64,000 nucleotides of DNA from Loripinus fragilis (GCA_964019695.1 CAXHUL010000250.1:1054001-1118000); one strand, 5' to 3'; shown: positions 34,355 to 47,646, counted from the first letter of the stretch. Notes: generated by a model not told the origin, from the sequence alone. Made by a program: numbers and translations.

Positions 34355-35608
34355 TCTGATAGAGTGTCTCCTGCATCCGCTGTCTGATAGAGAGACTTCT
34401 GCATCCGCTGTCTGATAGAGTTTTTCCTGCATCCTCTGTCTGATTGAGAGACTCCTGCAATCGCTGTCTGATAGAGAGACTTCTGCATCTGCTGTCTGAT
34501 AGAATGTCTCCTGCATCCGCTGTCTGATAGAGAGACTCCTGCGTACGCTGGCTGATAGAGTGTCTCCTGCATCCGCTGTCTGATAGAGATACTCCTGCAT
34601 CCGTTGGCTGATAGAGTGTCTCTTGCATCCCAGTCTGATAGAAAGTCTCCTGCATCCGCTGTCTGATAGAGTGTCTCCTGCAACGGTGTCTGATAGAGAG
34701 ACTTCTGCATCTGCTGTCTGATAGAGTGTCTCCTGCATCCGCTGTCTGATTGAGAGACTCCTGCATCCGCTATCTGATAGAGAGACTTTTGCATCCGATG
34801 TCTGATAGAGTGTTTCCTGTATCCGCTGTCTGATAGAATGACTCCTGCGTCTGTTGTCTGATAGATTGTCTCCTGCATCCGCTGTCTAATAGAGAGACTC
34901 CTGCATCTGCTGGCTGATAGAGTGTCTCCTGCATCCGCTGTCTCATTGAGAGAATCCTGCATCCCCTGTCCGAAAGAGAGACTTCTGCATCCGCTCTCTG
35001 ATAGAGAGACTCCTGCATCCGCTGTCTGATAGAGTGTCTCCTGCATCCGCTGTCTGATAGAGAGACTCCTGCATCCGCTGGCTGATAGAGTGTCTCCTTC
35101 GACCGCTGTCTGATAGAGAGACTCCTGCATCCGCTGGATGATAGAGTGTCTCCTGCATCCGCTGTCTGATATAGTGTGTCCTGCATCAGCTGTCTGATAG
35201 AGAGACTCCTGGATCCGCTGGCTGATAGAGTGTCTCCTGAGTCCGCTTGCTGATAGAGAGACTCCTGCATCCGCTGGCTGATAGAGTGTCTCCTGCATCC
35301 GCTGTCTGATAGAGTGTCTCCTGCATCCACTGTCTGATAGAGGGACTCCTGCATCCGCTGTCTGATAGAGTGTCTCCTGCATCCGCTGTCTGACGGAGAG
35401 ACTCCTGCATCCACTGGCTGATAGAGTGTCTCCTGCATCCGCTGTCTGATAGAGAGACTTCTGCATCCGTTTTCTGATAGAGTGTCTCCTGCATCTGCTG
35501 TTTGATAGAGAGACTTCTGCATACACTGTGTGATAGAATGTCTCCTGCATCTGCTGTCTTATAGAGTGTCTCCTGTATCCGCTGTCTGATAGAGTGTCTC
35601 CTGCATCC
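34355..35608 (-). repeat. Array segment between blocks 10 and 11
   Basis: About 45 monomers. It is a join of two source regions: before about 34.93 kb it matches 9.0-9.57 kb, after it matches about 10.93-11.65 kb. GGATCC at 35211 is 398 bp before block 11. Confidence 0.93.
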
Positions 35609-35950
35609 ACTCTATCAGACACTCAATCAGACAGCGAATGCAGAAGTCTCTCTATCAGACAGCAGATGCAGGAAATACTCTATCAGACAGCGGATGCAGG
35701 AGTCTCTTTATCAGACAGCGGATGCAGAAGTATCTCTATCAGACAGCGGAGGCAGGAGTCTCTCTATCAGACAGCGGATGCAGAAGTCTCTCTATCAGAC
35801 AGCGGATGCAGGAGTCTCTCTATCAGACAGCGGATGCGGGAGACACTCTATCAGACAGCGGATGCAGAAGTCTCTCTATCAAACAGCGGATGCAGAAGTC
35901 TCTCTATCAGACAGCGGATGCAGAAGACACTCTATCAGATAGCGGCTGCA
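35609..35950 (+). repeat. Inverted satellite block 11 (beta-2 type)
   Basis: 342 bp, beta-2 marks as in block 4; right junction ATAGCGGCTGCA. Confidence 0.95.
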
Positions 35951-37234
35951 TCTGATAGAGTGTCTCCTGCATCCGCTGTCTGATAGAGAGACTTCTGCAC
36001 CCGCTGTCTGATAGAGTTTTTCCTGCATCCGCTGTCTGATTGAGAGACTCCTGCAATCGCTGTCTGATAGAGAGACTTCTGCATCTGCTGTCTGATAGAG
36101 TGTCTCCTGCATCCGCTGTCTGATAGAGAGACTCCTGCATCCGCTGTCTGATAGAGTGTCTCCTGCATCCGCTGTCTGATAGAGAGACTTCTGCATCCGC
36201 TGTCTGATAGGGTGTCTCCTGCATCCGCTGTCTGATAGAGAGACTCCTGCATCCGCTGTCTGATAGAGAGACTTCTGCATCCGCTGTCTGATAGAGTTTC
36301 TCCTGCATCCGTTGTCTCATACGAATGTCTCCTGCATTCACTGTCTGATAGAGAGAATTCTGCATCCGCTGCCTGATAGGGTGTCTCCTGCATCCGCTGT
36401 TTAATAGAGACACTTCTGCATCCGCTGTCTGATAGAGTGTCTCCTGCATTCGCTGTCTGATAGAGAGACTTCTGCATCTGCTGTCTGATAGATTGTCTCC
36501 TGCATCCGCTGTCTCATTGAGAGACTCCTGCATCCCCTGTCTGAATGAGAGACTTCTGCATCGCTCTCTGATAGAGAGACTCCTGCATCCGCTGTCTGAT
36601 AGAGTGTCTCCTGCATCTGCTGTCTGATAGAGAGACTCCTGCATCCGCTGTATGATTGAGTGTCTCCTGCATCCGCTGTCTGATGGAGAGACTCCTGCAT
36701 CCGCTGGCTGATAGAGTGTCTCCTTCATCCGCTGTCTGATAGAGAGACTCCTGCATCCGCTGGATGATAGAGTGTCTCCTGCATCCGCTATCTGATATAG
36801 TGTGTCCTGCATCTGCTGTCTGATAGAGAGACTCCTTGATCCGCTGGCTGATAGATTGTCTCCTGAGTCCGCTTTCTGATAGAGAGACTCCTGCATCCGC
36901 TGGCTGATAGAGTGTCTCCTGCATCCGCTGTCTGATAGAGTGTCTCCTGCATCCACTGTCTGATAGAGGGACTCCTGCATCCGCTGTCTGATAGAGTGTC
37001 TCCTGCATCCGCTGTCTGACGGAGAGACTCCTGCATCCACTGGCTGATAGAGTGTCTCCTGCATCCGCTGTCTGATAGAGAGACTTCTGCATCCGTTTTC
37101 TGATAGAGTGTCTCCTGCATCTGCTGTCTGATAGAGAGACTTCTGCATCCACTGTGTGATAGAGTGTCTCCTGCATCTGCTGTCTTATAGAGTGTCTCCT
37201 GCATCCGCTGTCTGATAGAGTGTCTCCTGCATCC
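35951..37234 (-). repeat. Array segment between blocks 11 and 12
   Basis: About 46 monomers. The junction between copies of the 3.2-kb duplication falls near 36.14 kb. TTGATCC near 36.84 kb replaces GGATCC, as in the other beta-1 modules. Confidence 0.93.
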
Positions 37235-37573
37235 ACTCTATCAGACACTCAATCAGACCGCGAATGCAGAAGTCTTTCTATCAGACAGCGGATGCAGGTA
37301 ATACTGTATCAGACAGCGGATGCAGGAGTCTCTTTATCAGACAGAGGATGCAGAAGTATCTCTATCAGACAGCGGAGGCAGGAGTCTCTCTATCAGACAG
37401 CGGATGCAGAAGTCTCTCTATCAGACAGCGGATGCAGGAGTCTCTCTATCAGACAGCTGCGGGGGACACTCTATCAAACAGCGGATGCAGAAGTCTCTCT
37501 ATCAAAGAGCGGATGCAGCAGTCTCTCTATCAGAGAGCGGATGCAAAAGACACTCTATCAGACAGCGGCTGCA
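37235..37573 (+). repeat. Inverted satellite block 12 (beta-1 type)
   Basis: Copy of block 10 at +3,219. It carries GTAATACTGTATC where block 10 has GTAATACTCTATC. Confidence 0.95.
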
Positions 37574-38827
37574 TCTGATAGAGTGTCTCCTGCATCCGCT
37601 GTCTGATAGAGAGACTTCTGCATCCCCTGTCTGATAGAGTTTTTCCTGCATCCTCTGTCTGATTGAGAGACTCCTGCAATCGCTGTCTGATAGAGAGACT
37701 TCTGCATCTGCTGTCTGATAGAATGTCTCCTGCATCCGCTGTCTGATAGAGAGACTCCTGCGTACGCTGGCTGATAGAGTGTCTCCTGCATCCGCTGTCT
37801 GATAGAGATACTCCTGCATCCGTTGGCTGATAGAGTGTCTCTTGCATCCCAGTCTGATAGAAAGTCTCCTGCATCCGCTGTCTGATAGAGTGTCTCCTGC
37901 AACGGTGTCTGATAGAGAGACTTCTGCATCTGCTGTCTGATAGAGTGTCTCCTGCATCCGCTGTCTGATTGAGAGACTCCTGCATCCGCTATCTGATAGA
38001 GAGACTTTTGCATCCGATGTCTGATAGAGTGTTTCCTGTATCCGCTGTCTGATAGAATGACTCCTGCGTCTGTTGTCTGATAGATTGTCTCCTGCATCCG
38101 CTGTCTAATAGAGAGACTCCTGCATCTGCTGGCTGATAGAGTGTCTCCTGCATCCGCTGTCTCATTGAGAGAATCCTGCATCCCCTGTCTGAAAGAGAGA
38201 CTTCTGCATCCGCTCTCTGATAGAGAGACTCCTGCATCCGCTGTCTGATAGAGTGTCTCCTGCATCCGCTGTCTGATAGAGAGACTCCTGCATCCGCTGG
38301 CTGATAGAGTGTCTCCTTCGACCGCTGTCTGATAGAGAGACTCCTGCATCCGCTGGATGATAGAGTGTCTCCTGCATCCGCTGTCTGATATAGTGTGTCC
38401 TGCATCAGCTGTCTGATAGAGAGACTCCTGGATCCGCTGGCTGATAGAGTGTCTCCTGAGTCCGCTTGCTGATAGAGAGACTCCTGCATCCGCTGGCTGA
38501 TAGAGTGTCTCCTGCATCCGCTGTCTGATAGAGTGTCTCCTGCATCCACTGTCTGATAGAGGGACTCCTGCATCCGCTGTCTGATAGAGTGTCTCCTGCA
38601 TCCGCTGTCTGACGGAGAGACTCCTGCATCCACTGGCTGATAGAGTGTCTCCTGCATCCGCTGTCTGATAGAGAGACTTCTGCATCCGTTTTCTGATAGA
38701 GTGTCTCCTGCATCTGCTGTTTGATAGAGAGACTTCTGCATATTCTGTGTGATAGAATGTCTCCTGCATCTGCTGTCTTATAGAGTGTCTCCTGTATCCG
38801 CTGTCTGATAGAGTGTCTCCTGCATCC
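37574..38827 (-). repeat. Array segment between blocks 12 and 13
   Basis: Copy of 34355-35608 at +3,219 with the same source-region join; GGATCC at 38430. Confidence 0.93.
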
Positions 38828-39169
38828 ACTCTATCAGACACTCAATCAGACAGCGAATGCAGAAGTCTCTCTATCAGACAGCAGATGCAGGAAATACCCT
38901 ATCAGACAGCGGATGCAGGAGTCTCTTTATCAGACAGCGGATGCAGAAGTATCTCTATCAGACAGCGGAGGCAGGAGTCTCTCTATCAGACAGCCGATGC
39001 AGAAGTCTCTCTATCAGACAGCGGATGCAGGAGTCTCTCTATCAGACAGCGGATGCGGGAGACACTCTATCAGACAGCGGATGCAGAAGTCTCTCTATCA
39101 AACAGCGGATGCAGAAGTCTCTCTATCAGACAGCGGATGCAGAAGACACTCTATCAGATAGCGGCTGCA
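38828..39169 (+). repeat. Inverted satellite block 13 (beta-2 type)
   Basis: Copy of block 11 at +3,219, with GAAATACCC for GAAATACTC and CAGCCGATGC as private changes. Confidence 0.95.
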
Positions 39170-42100
39170 TCTGATAGAGTGTCTCCTGCATCCGCTGTCT
39201 GATAGAGAGACTTCTGCACCCGCTGTCTGATAGAGTTTTTCCTGCATCCGCTGTCTGATTGAGAGACTCCTGCAATCGCTGTCTGATAGAGAGACTTCTG
39301 CATCTGCTGTCTGATAGAGTGTCTCCTGCATCCGCTGTCTGATAGAGAGACTCCTGCATACGATGGCTGATAGAGTGTCTCCTGCATCCGCTGTCTGATA
39401 GAGAGACTCCTGCATCCGTTGGCTGATAGAGTGTCTCTTGCATCCCAGTCTGATAGAAAGTCCCCTGCATCCGCTGTCTGATAGAGTGTCTCATGCATCG
39501 GTGTCTGATAGAGAGACTTCTGCATCCGCTGTCTGATAGAGTGTCTCCTGCATCGGTGTCTGATTGAGAGACTCCTGCATCCGCTGTCTGATAGAGTGTC
39601 TCCTGCCTCAGCTGTCTGATAGGGAGACTTCTGCATCCGCTGTCTGAAAGAGTGTCTCCTACATCCGCTATCTGATAGAGAGATTTCTGCATCCGCTGTC
39701 TGATAGAGTGTCTCCTGCATCCGCTGTCTGATTGAGAGACTCCTGCATCCGCTGTCTGATAGAGAGACTTTTGCATCCAATGTCTGATAGAGTGTCTCCT
39801 GTATCCACTGTCTGATAGAATGACTCCTGCATCCGCTGTCTGATAGAATGTCTCCTGCATCCGCTGTCTGATAGAGAGACTCCTGCATCTGCTGGCTGAT
39901 AGAGTGTCTCCTGCATCCCTAGTCTGATAGAGTGTCTCCTGCATCCGCTGTCTGATAGAGAGACTCCTGCATCCGCTGTCTGATAGAGTGTCTCCTGCAT
40001 CCGCTGTCTAATAGAGAGACTTCTGCATCCACCGTCTGATAGAGTGTCTCCTGCATCCGCTGTCTGATAGAGAGACTTCTGCATCCGCTGTCTGATAGGG
40101 TGTCTCCTGCATCCGCTGTCTGATTGAGAGACACCTGCATCCGCTGTCTGATAGAGAGACTTCTGCATCCGCTGTCTGATAGAGTGTCTCCTGTATCCGC
40201 TGTCTGATAAGAGTGTCTCCTGCATCCACTGTCTGATAGAGAGACTTCTGCATCCGCTGTCTGATAGAATGTCTCCTGCATTCGCTGTCTAATAGAGAGA
40301 CTTCTGCATCCGCTGTCTGATAGATTGTCTCCTGCATCTGCTGTCTGATTGAGAGACTCCTGCATCCGCTGTCTGAAAGAGAGACTTTTGCATACGCTGG
40401 CTGATAGAGTGTCTCCTGCATCCGCTGTCTGATAGAGATACTCCTGCATCCGTTGGCTGATAGAGTGTCTCTTGCATCCCAGTCTGATAGAAAGTCTCCT
40501 GCATCCGCTGTCTGATAGAGTGTCTCCTGCAACGGTGTCTGATAGAGAGACTTCTGCATCTGCTGTCTGATAGAGTGTCTCCTGCATCCGATGTCTGATA
40601 GAGTGTTTCCTGTATCCGCTGTCTGATAGAATGATTCCTGCGTCTGTTGTCTGATAGATTGTCTCCTGCATCCGCTGTCTAATAGAGAGACTCCTGCATC
40701 TGCTGGCTGATAGAGTGTCACCTGCATCCTAAGTCTGATAGAGTGTCTCCTGCGTCCGCTGTCTGATAGAGGGTCTCCTGCATCCGCTGTCTGATAAAGT
40801 GTCTCCTGCATCCGCTGTCTGATAGAGAAACTTCTGCATCCGCTGTCTGATAGAATGTCTCCTGCATCCGCTGTCTGATAGAGAGACTTCTGCATCCGCT
40901 GTCTGATAGAGTGTCTCCTGCATCTGCTGTCTGATTCAGAGACTCCTGCATCAGCTGTCTGATAGAGAGACTTCTGCATCCGCTGTCTGATAGCGTGTCT
41001 CCTGTATCCGCTGTCTGATAAATGTGTCTCCTGCATCCACTGTCTGATAGTGAGACTTCTGCATCCGCTGTCTGATAGAATGTCTCCTGCATTCGCTGTC
41101 TAATAGAGAGACTTCTGCATCCGCTGTCTGATAGATTGTCTCCTGCATCTGCTGTCTGATTGAGAGACTCCTGCATCCGCTGTCTGAAAGAGAGACTTTT
41201 GCATCCGCTGTCTGATAGAGACACTCTTGCATCCGCTGTCTGATAACGTGTCTCCTGCATCCTCTGTCTGATTGAGAGACTCCTGCATCCGCTGGCTGAT
41301 AGAGAGTCTCCTGCATCCGGAGTCTGATAGAGTGTCTCCTGCCTCAGCTGTCTGATAGGGAGACTTCTGCATCCGCTGTCTGAAAGAGTGTCTCCTACAT
41401 CCGCTGTCTGATAGAGAGACTTCTGCATCCGCTGTCTGATAAAGTGTCTCCTGCATCCGCTGTCTGATTGAGAGATTCCTACATCCGCTGTCTGACCGAG
41501 GGACTTCTACATCCGCTGTCTGATAGAGTGTCTGCTGAACCCGCTGTCTGATAGAGAGACTTCTGCATCCGCTGTCTGATAGAGTGTCTCCTGCATCCGC
41601 TGTCTGATAGAGTGTCTCCTGCATCTGCTGTCTGATTCAGAGACTCCTGCATCAGCTGTCTGATAGAGAGACTTCTGCATCCGCTGTCTGATAGAGTGTC
41701 TCCTGTATCCGCTGTCTGATAAGAGTGTCTCCTGCATCCACTGTCTGATAGAGAGACTTCTGCATCCGCTGTCTGATAGAATGTCTCCTGCATTCGCTGT
41801 CTAATAGAGAGACTTCTGCATCTGCTGTCTGATAGATTGTCTCCTGCATCTGCTGTCTGATTGAGAGACTCCTGCATCCGCTGTCTGAAAGAGAGACTTT
41901 TGCATCCGCTGTCTGATAGAGAGACTCCTGCATCCGCTGTCTGATAACGTGTCTCCTGCATCCTCTGTCTGATAGAGAGACTCCTGCATCCGCTGGCTGA
42001 TAGAGTGTCTCCTGCATCCGGAGTCTGATAGAGTGTCTCCTGCCTCAGCTGTCTGATAGGGAAACTTCTGCATCTGCTGTCTGAAAGAGTGTCTCCTACA

Positions 42101-43449
42101 TCCGCTGTCTGATAGAGAGACTTCTGCATCCGCTGTCTGATAAAGTGTCTCCTGCATCCGCTGTCTGATTGAGAGATTCCTACATCCGCTGTCTGACCGA
42201 GGGACTTCTACATCCGCTGTCTGATAGAGTGTCTGCTGTATCCCTTGTCTTATAGAATGACTCCTGCATCCACTGTCTGATAGAGTGTATCCTGCATCTG
42301 CTGTCTGATAGAGAGACTCCTGCATCTGCTGGCTGATAGAGAGACTTCTGCATCGGCTGTCTGATAGAGTGTCTCCTGCATCCGCTATCTAATAGAGAGA
42401 CTTCTGCATCCGCTGTCTGATAGAGTGTCTCCTGCATCCGCTGTCTGATAGAGAGACTTCTGCATCCGCTGTCTGATAGGGTGTCTCCTGCATCCGCTGT
42501 CTGATAGAGAGACTCCTGCATCCGCTGTCTGATAGAATGACTCCTGCATCCGCTGTCTGATAGAGTTTCTCCTGCATCCGTTGTCTCATACGAATGTCTC
42601 CTGCATCCACTGTCTGATAGAGAGAATTCTGCATCCGCTGCCTGATAGGGTGTCTCCTGCATCCGCTGTTTAATAGAGACACTTCTGCATCCGCTGTCTG
42701 ATAGAGTGTCTCCTGCATTCGCTGTCTGATAGAGAGACTTCTGCATCCGCTGTCTGATAGATTGTCTCCTGCATCCGCTGTCTCATTGAGAGAATCCTGC
42801 ATCCCCTGTCTGAAAGAGAGACTTCTGCATCCGCTCTCTGATAGAGAGACTCCTGCATCCGCTGTCTGATAGAGTGTCTCCTGCATCCGCTGTCTGATAG
42901 AGAGACTCCTGCATCTGCTGGCTGATAGAGTGTCTCCTTCGACCGCTGTCTGATAGAGAGACTCCTGCATCCGCTGGATGATATAGTGTCTCTCCTGCAC
43001 CGCTGTCTGATATAGTGTGTCCTGCATCAGCTGTCTGATAGAGAGACTCCTGGATCCGCTGGCTGATAGAGTGTCTCCTGAGTCCGCTTGCTGATAGAGA
43101 GACTCCTGCATCCGCTGGCTGATAGAGTGTCTCCTGCATCCGCTGTCTGATAGAGTGTCTCCTGCATCCACTGTCTGATAGAGGGACTCCTGCATCCGCT
43201 GTCTGATAGAGTGTCTCCTGCATCCGCTGTCTGACGGAGAGACTCCTGCATCCACTGGCTGATAGAGTGTCTCCTGCATCCGCTGTCTGATAGAGAGACT
43301 TCTGCATCCGTTTTCTGATAGAGTGTCTCCTGCATCTGCTGTTTGATAGAGAGACTTCTGCATACACTGTGTGATAGAATGTCTCCTGCATCTGCTGTCT
43401 TATAGAGTGTCTCCTGTATCCGCTGTCTGATAGAGTGTCTCCTGCATCC
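39170..43449 (-). repeat. Array segment between blocks 13 and 14
   Basis: About 153 monomers. 39.17-41.07 kb follows 12.0-13.95 kb (offset 27,175, then 27,118). From about 41.08 kb it is copy 1 of the 4.2-kb tandem pair. About 41.6-43.0 kb matches 9.74-11.2 kb at offset 31,852. An odd unit, GATATAGTGTCTCTCCTGC then ACCGCTG, lies near 42981-43006. GGATCC is at 43052. Confidence 0.93.
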
Positions 43450-43791
43450 ACTCTATCAGACACTCAATCAGACAGCGAATGCAGAAGTCTCTCTATCAGA
43501 CAGCAGATGCAGGAAATACTCTATCAGACAGCGGATGCAGGAGTCTCTTTATCAGACAGCGGATGCAGAAGTATCTCTATCAGACAGCGGAGGCAGGAGT
43601 CTCTCTATCAGACAGCGGATGCAGAAGTCTCTCTATCAGACAGCGGATGCAGGAGTCTCTCTATCAGACAGCGGATGCGGGAGACACTCTATCAGACAGC
43701 GGATGCAGAAGTCTCTCTATCAAACAGCGGATGCAGAAGTCTCTCTATCAGACAGCGGATGCAGAAGACACTCTATCAGATAGCGGCTGCA
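43450..43791 (+). repeat. Inverted satellite block 14 (beta-2 type)
   Basis: 342 bp, beta-2 marks, standard junctions. The following flank begins GATAAAGAGACTTCTGCACCC. Confidence 0.95.
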
Positions 43792-46700
43792 TCTGATAGA
43801 GTGTCTCCTGCATCCGCTGTCTGATAAAGAGACTTCTGCACCCGCTGTCTGATAGAGTTTTTCCTGCATCCGCTGTCTGATTGAGAGACTCCTGCAATCG
43901 CTGTCTGATAGAGAGACTTCTGCATCTGCTGTCTGATAGAGTGTCTCCTGCATCCGCTGTCTGATAGAGAGACTCCTGCATACGATGGCTGATAGAGTGT
44001 CTCCTGCATCCGCTGTCTGATAGAGAGACTCCTGCATCCGTTGGCTGATAGAGTGTCTCTTGCATCCCAGTCTGATAGAAAGTCCCCTGCATCCGCTGTC
44101 TGATAGAGTGTCTCATGCATCGGTGTCTGATAGAGAGACTTCTGCATCCGCTGTCTGATAGAGTGTCTCCTGCATCGGTGTCTGATTGAGAGACTCCTGC
44201 ATCCGCTGTCTGATAGAGTGTCTCCTGCCTCAGCTGTCTGATAGGGAGACTTCTGCATCCGCTGTCTGAAAGAGTGTCTCCTACATCCGCTATCTGATAG
44301 AGAGATTTCTGCATCCGCTGTCTGATAGAGTGTCTCCTGCATCCGCTGTCTGATTGAGAGACTCCTGCATCCGCTGTCTGATAGAGAGACTTTTGCATCC
44401 AATGTCTGATAGAGTGTCTCCTGTATCCGCTGTCTGATAGAATGTCTCCTGCATCCGCTGTCTGATAGAGAGACTCCTGCATCTGCTGGCTGATAGAGTG
44501 TCTCCTGCATCCCTAGTCTGATAGAGTGTCTCCTGCATCCGCTGTCTGATAGAGAGACTCCTGCATCCGCTGTCTGATAGAGTGTCTCCTGCATCCGCTG
44601 TCTAATAGACTTCTGCATCCACCGTCTGATAGAGTGTCTCCTGCATCCGCTGTCTGATAGAGAGACTTCTGCATCCGCTGTCTGATAGGGTGTCTCCTGC
44701 ATCCGCTGTCTGATTGAGAGACACCTGCATCCGCTGTCTGATAGAGAGACTTCTGCATCCGCTGTCTGATAGAGTGTCTCCTGTATCCGCTGTCTGATAA
44801 GAGTGTCTCCTGCATCCACTGTCTGATAGAGAGACTTCTGCATCCGCTGTCTGATAGAATGTCTCCTGCATTCGCTGTCTAATAGAGAGACTTCTGCATC
44901 CGCTGTCTGATAGATTGTCTCCTGCATCTGCTGTCTGATTGAGAGACTCCTGCATCCGCTGTCTGAAAGAGAGACTTTTGCATACGCTGGCTGATAGAGT
45001 GTCTCCTGCATCCGCTGTCTGATAGAGATACTCCTGCATCCGTTGGCTGATAGAGTGTCTCTTGCATCCCAGTCTGATAGAAAGTCTCCTGCATCCGCTG
45101 TCTGATAGAGTGTCTCCTGCAACGGTGTCTGATAGAGAGACTTCTGCATCTGCTGTCTGATAGAGTGTCTCCTGCATCCGCTGTCTGATTGAGAGACTCC
45201 TGCATCCACTGTCTGATAGAGAGACTTTTGCATCCGATGTCTGATAGAGTGTTTCCTGTATCCGCTGTCTGATAGAATGTCTCCTGCATTCGCTGTCTAA
45301 TAGAGAGACTTCTGCATCCGCTGTCTGATAGATTGTCTCCTGCATCTGCTGTCTTATTGAGAGACTCCTGCATCCGCTGTCTGAAAGAGAGACTTTTGCA
45401 TCCGCTGTCTGATAGAGACACTCTTGCATCCGCTGTCTGATAACGTGTCTCCTGCATCCTCTGTCTGATTGAGAGACTCCTGCATCCGCTGGCTGATAGA
45501 GAGTCTCCTGCATCCGGAGTCTGATAGAGTGTCTCCTGCCTCAGCTGTCTGATAGGGAGACTTCTGCATCCGCTGTCTGAAAGAGTGTCTCCTACATCCG
45601 CTGTCTGATAGAGAGACTTCTGCATCCGCTGTCTGATAAAGTGTCTCCTGCATCCGCTGTCTGATTGAGAGATTCCTACATCCGCTGTCTGACCGAGGGA
45701 CTTCTACATCCGCTGTCTGATAGAGTGTCTGCTGAACCCGCTGTCTGATAGAGAGACTTCTGCATCCGCTGTCTGATAGAGTGTCTCCTGCATCCGCTGT
45801 CTGATAGAGTGTCTCCTGCATCTGCTGTCTGATTCAGAGACTCCTGCATCAGCTGTCTGATAGAGAGACTTCTGCATCCGCTGTCTGATAGAGTGTCTCC
45901 TGTATCCGCTGTCTGATAAGAGTGTCTCCTGCATCCACTGTCTGATAGAGAGACTTCTGCATCCGCTGTCTGATAGAATGTCTCCTGCATTCGCTGTCTA
46001 ATAGAGAGACTTCTGCATCTGCTGTCTGATAGATTGTCTCCTGCATCTGCTGTCTGATTGAGAGACTCCTGCATCCGCTGTCTGAAAGAGAGACTTTTGC
46101 ATCCGCTGTCTGATAGAGAGACTCCTGCATCCGCTGTCTGATAACGTGTCTCCTGCATCCTCTGTCTGATAGAGAGACTCCTGCATCCGCTGGCTGATAG
46201 AGTGTCTCCTGCATCCGGAGTCTGATAGAGTGTCTCCTGCCTCAGCTGTCTGATAGGGAAACTTCTGCATCTGCTGTCTGAAAGAGTGTCTCCTACATCC
46301 GCTGTCTGATAGAGAGACTTCTGCATCCGCTGTCTGATAAAGTGTCTCCTGCATCCGCTGTCTGATTGAGAGATTCCTACATCCGCTGTCTGACCGAGGG
46401 ACTTCTACATCCGCTGTCTGATAGAGTGTCTGCTGTATCCCTTGTCTTATAGAATGACTCCTGCATCCACTGTCTGATAGAGTGTATCCTGCATCTGCTG
46501 TCTGATAGAGAGACTCCTGCATCTGCTGGCTGATAGAGAGACTTCTGCATCGGCTGTCTGATAGAGTGTCTCCTGCATCCGCTATCTAATAGAGAGACTT
46601 CTGCATCCGCTGTCTGATAGAGTGTCTCCTGCATCCGCTGTCTGATAGAGAGACTTCTGCATCCGCTGTCTGATAGGGTGTCTCCTGCATCCGCTGTCTG

Positions 46701-47646
46701 ATAGAGAGACTCCTGCATCCGCTGTCTGATAGAATGACTCCTGCATCCGCTGTCTGATAGAGTTTCTCCTGCATCCGTTGTCTCATACGAATGTCTCCTG
46801 CATCCACTGTCTGATAGAGAGAATTCTGCATCCGCTGCCTGATAGGGTGTCTCCTGCATCCGCTGTTTAATAGAGACACTTCTGCATCCGCTGTCTGATA
46901 GAGTGTCTCCTGCATTCGCTGTCTGATAGAGAGACTTCTGCATCCGCTGTCTGATAGATTGTCTCCTGCATCCGCTGTCTCATTGAGAGAATCCTGCATC
47001 CCCTGTCTGAAAGAGAGACTTCTGCATCCGCTCTCTGATAGAGAGACTCCTGCATCCGCTGTCTGATAGAGTGTCTCCTGCATCCGCTGTCTGATAGAGA
47101 GACTCCTGCATCTGCTGGCTGATAGAGTGTCTCCTTCGACCGCTGTCTGATAGAGAGACTCCTGCATCCGCTGGATGATATAGTGTCTCTCCTGCACCGC
47201 TGTCTGATATAGTGTGTCCTGCATCAGCTGTCTGATAGAGAGACTCCTGGATCCGCTGGCTGATAGAGTGTCTCCTGAGTCCGCTTGCTGATAGAGAGAC
47301 TCCTGCATCCGCTGGCTGATAGAGTGTCTCCTGCATCCGCTGTCTGATAGAGTGTCTCCTGCATCCACTGTCTGATAGAGGGACTCCTGCATCCGCTGTC
47401 TGATAGAGTGTCTCCTGCATCCGCTGTCTGACGGAGAGACTCCTGCATCCACTGGCTGATAGAGTGTCTCCTGCATCCGCTGTCTGATAGAGAGACTTCT
47501 GCATCCGTTTTCTGATAGAGTGTCTCCTGCATCTGCTGTTTGATAGAGAGACTTCTGCATACACTGTGTGATAGAATGTCTCCTGCATCTGCTGTCTTAT
47601 AGAGTGTCTCCTGTATCCGCTGTCTGATAGAGTGTCTCCTGCATCC
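43792..47646 (-). repeat. Array segment between blocks 14 and 15
   Basis: About 138 monomers, spanning the join of the 4.2-kb pair at about 45,273. It contains the longest uninterrupted open frame in the window (485 codons, minus strand, 43776-45233), considered a compositional artefact. GGATCC at 47249 is 398 bp before block 15. Confidence 0.93.

Larger units (their letters stand above)
27330..34930. repeat. 7.6-kb segmental duplicate of 1.78-9.57 kb
   Basis: Offset is 25,556 bp up to about 33.3 kb (about 7.75 kb in the first copy), then 25,360 after loss of 196 bp (seven monomers), then 25,358 after a 2-base loss in GATAGAGACTCC near 33607. It includes inverted blocks 9 and 10, copies of blocks 2 and 3. 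Scattered substitutions make this pair visibly older than the 7,276-bp pair. Confidence 0.9.
32920..39359. repeat. 3.2-kb head-to-tail tandem duplication
   Basis: Copy 1 is about 32.92-36.14 kb and copy 2 about 36.14-39.36 kb. Offset is 3,217 bp before and 3,219 bp after a 2-base deletion present only in copy 1 (near 33607). Each copy carries one beta-1 block (10, 12) and one beta-2 block (11, 13). Only a few substitutions separate them. Copy 2 ends where its sequence turns to CATACGATGGCTG near 39359. Confidence 0.9.

Noticed and set aside
43776..45233. Longest open frame (485 codons, minus strand) as a protein-coding gene; likewise 16234-17640, 23510-24916, 52143-53465, 34339-35622, 37558-38841 and 35907-37148
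   Set aside because: All three minus frames are open at once across the array, the translation is only the 28-residue pseudo-repeat, starts are repeat-internal ATGs, there is no non-repetitive domain, and indels freely shift frame between copies. The frames reflect a stop-free monomer strand.
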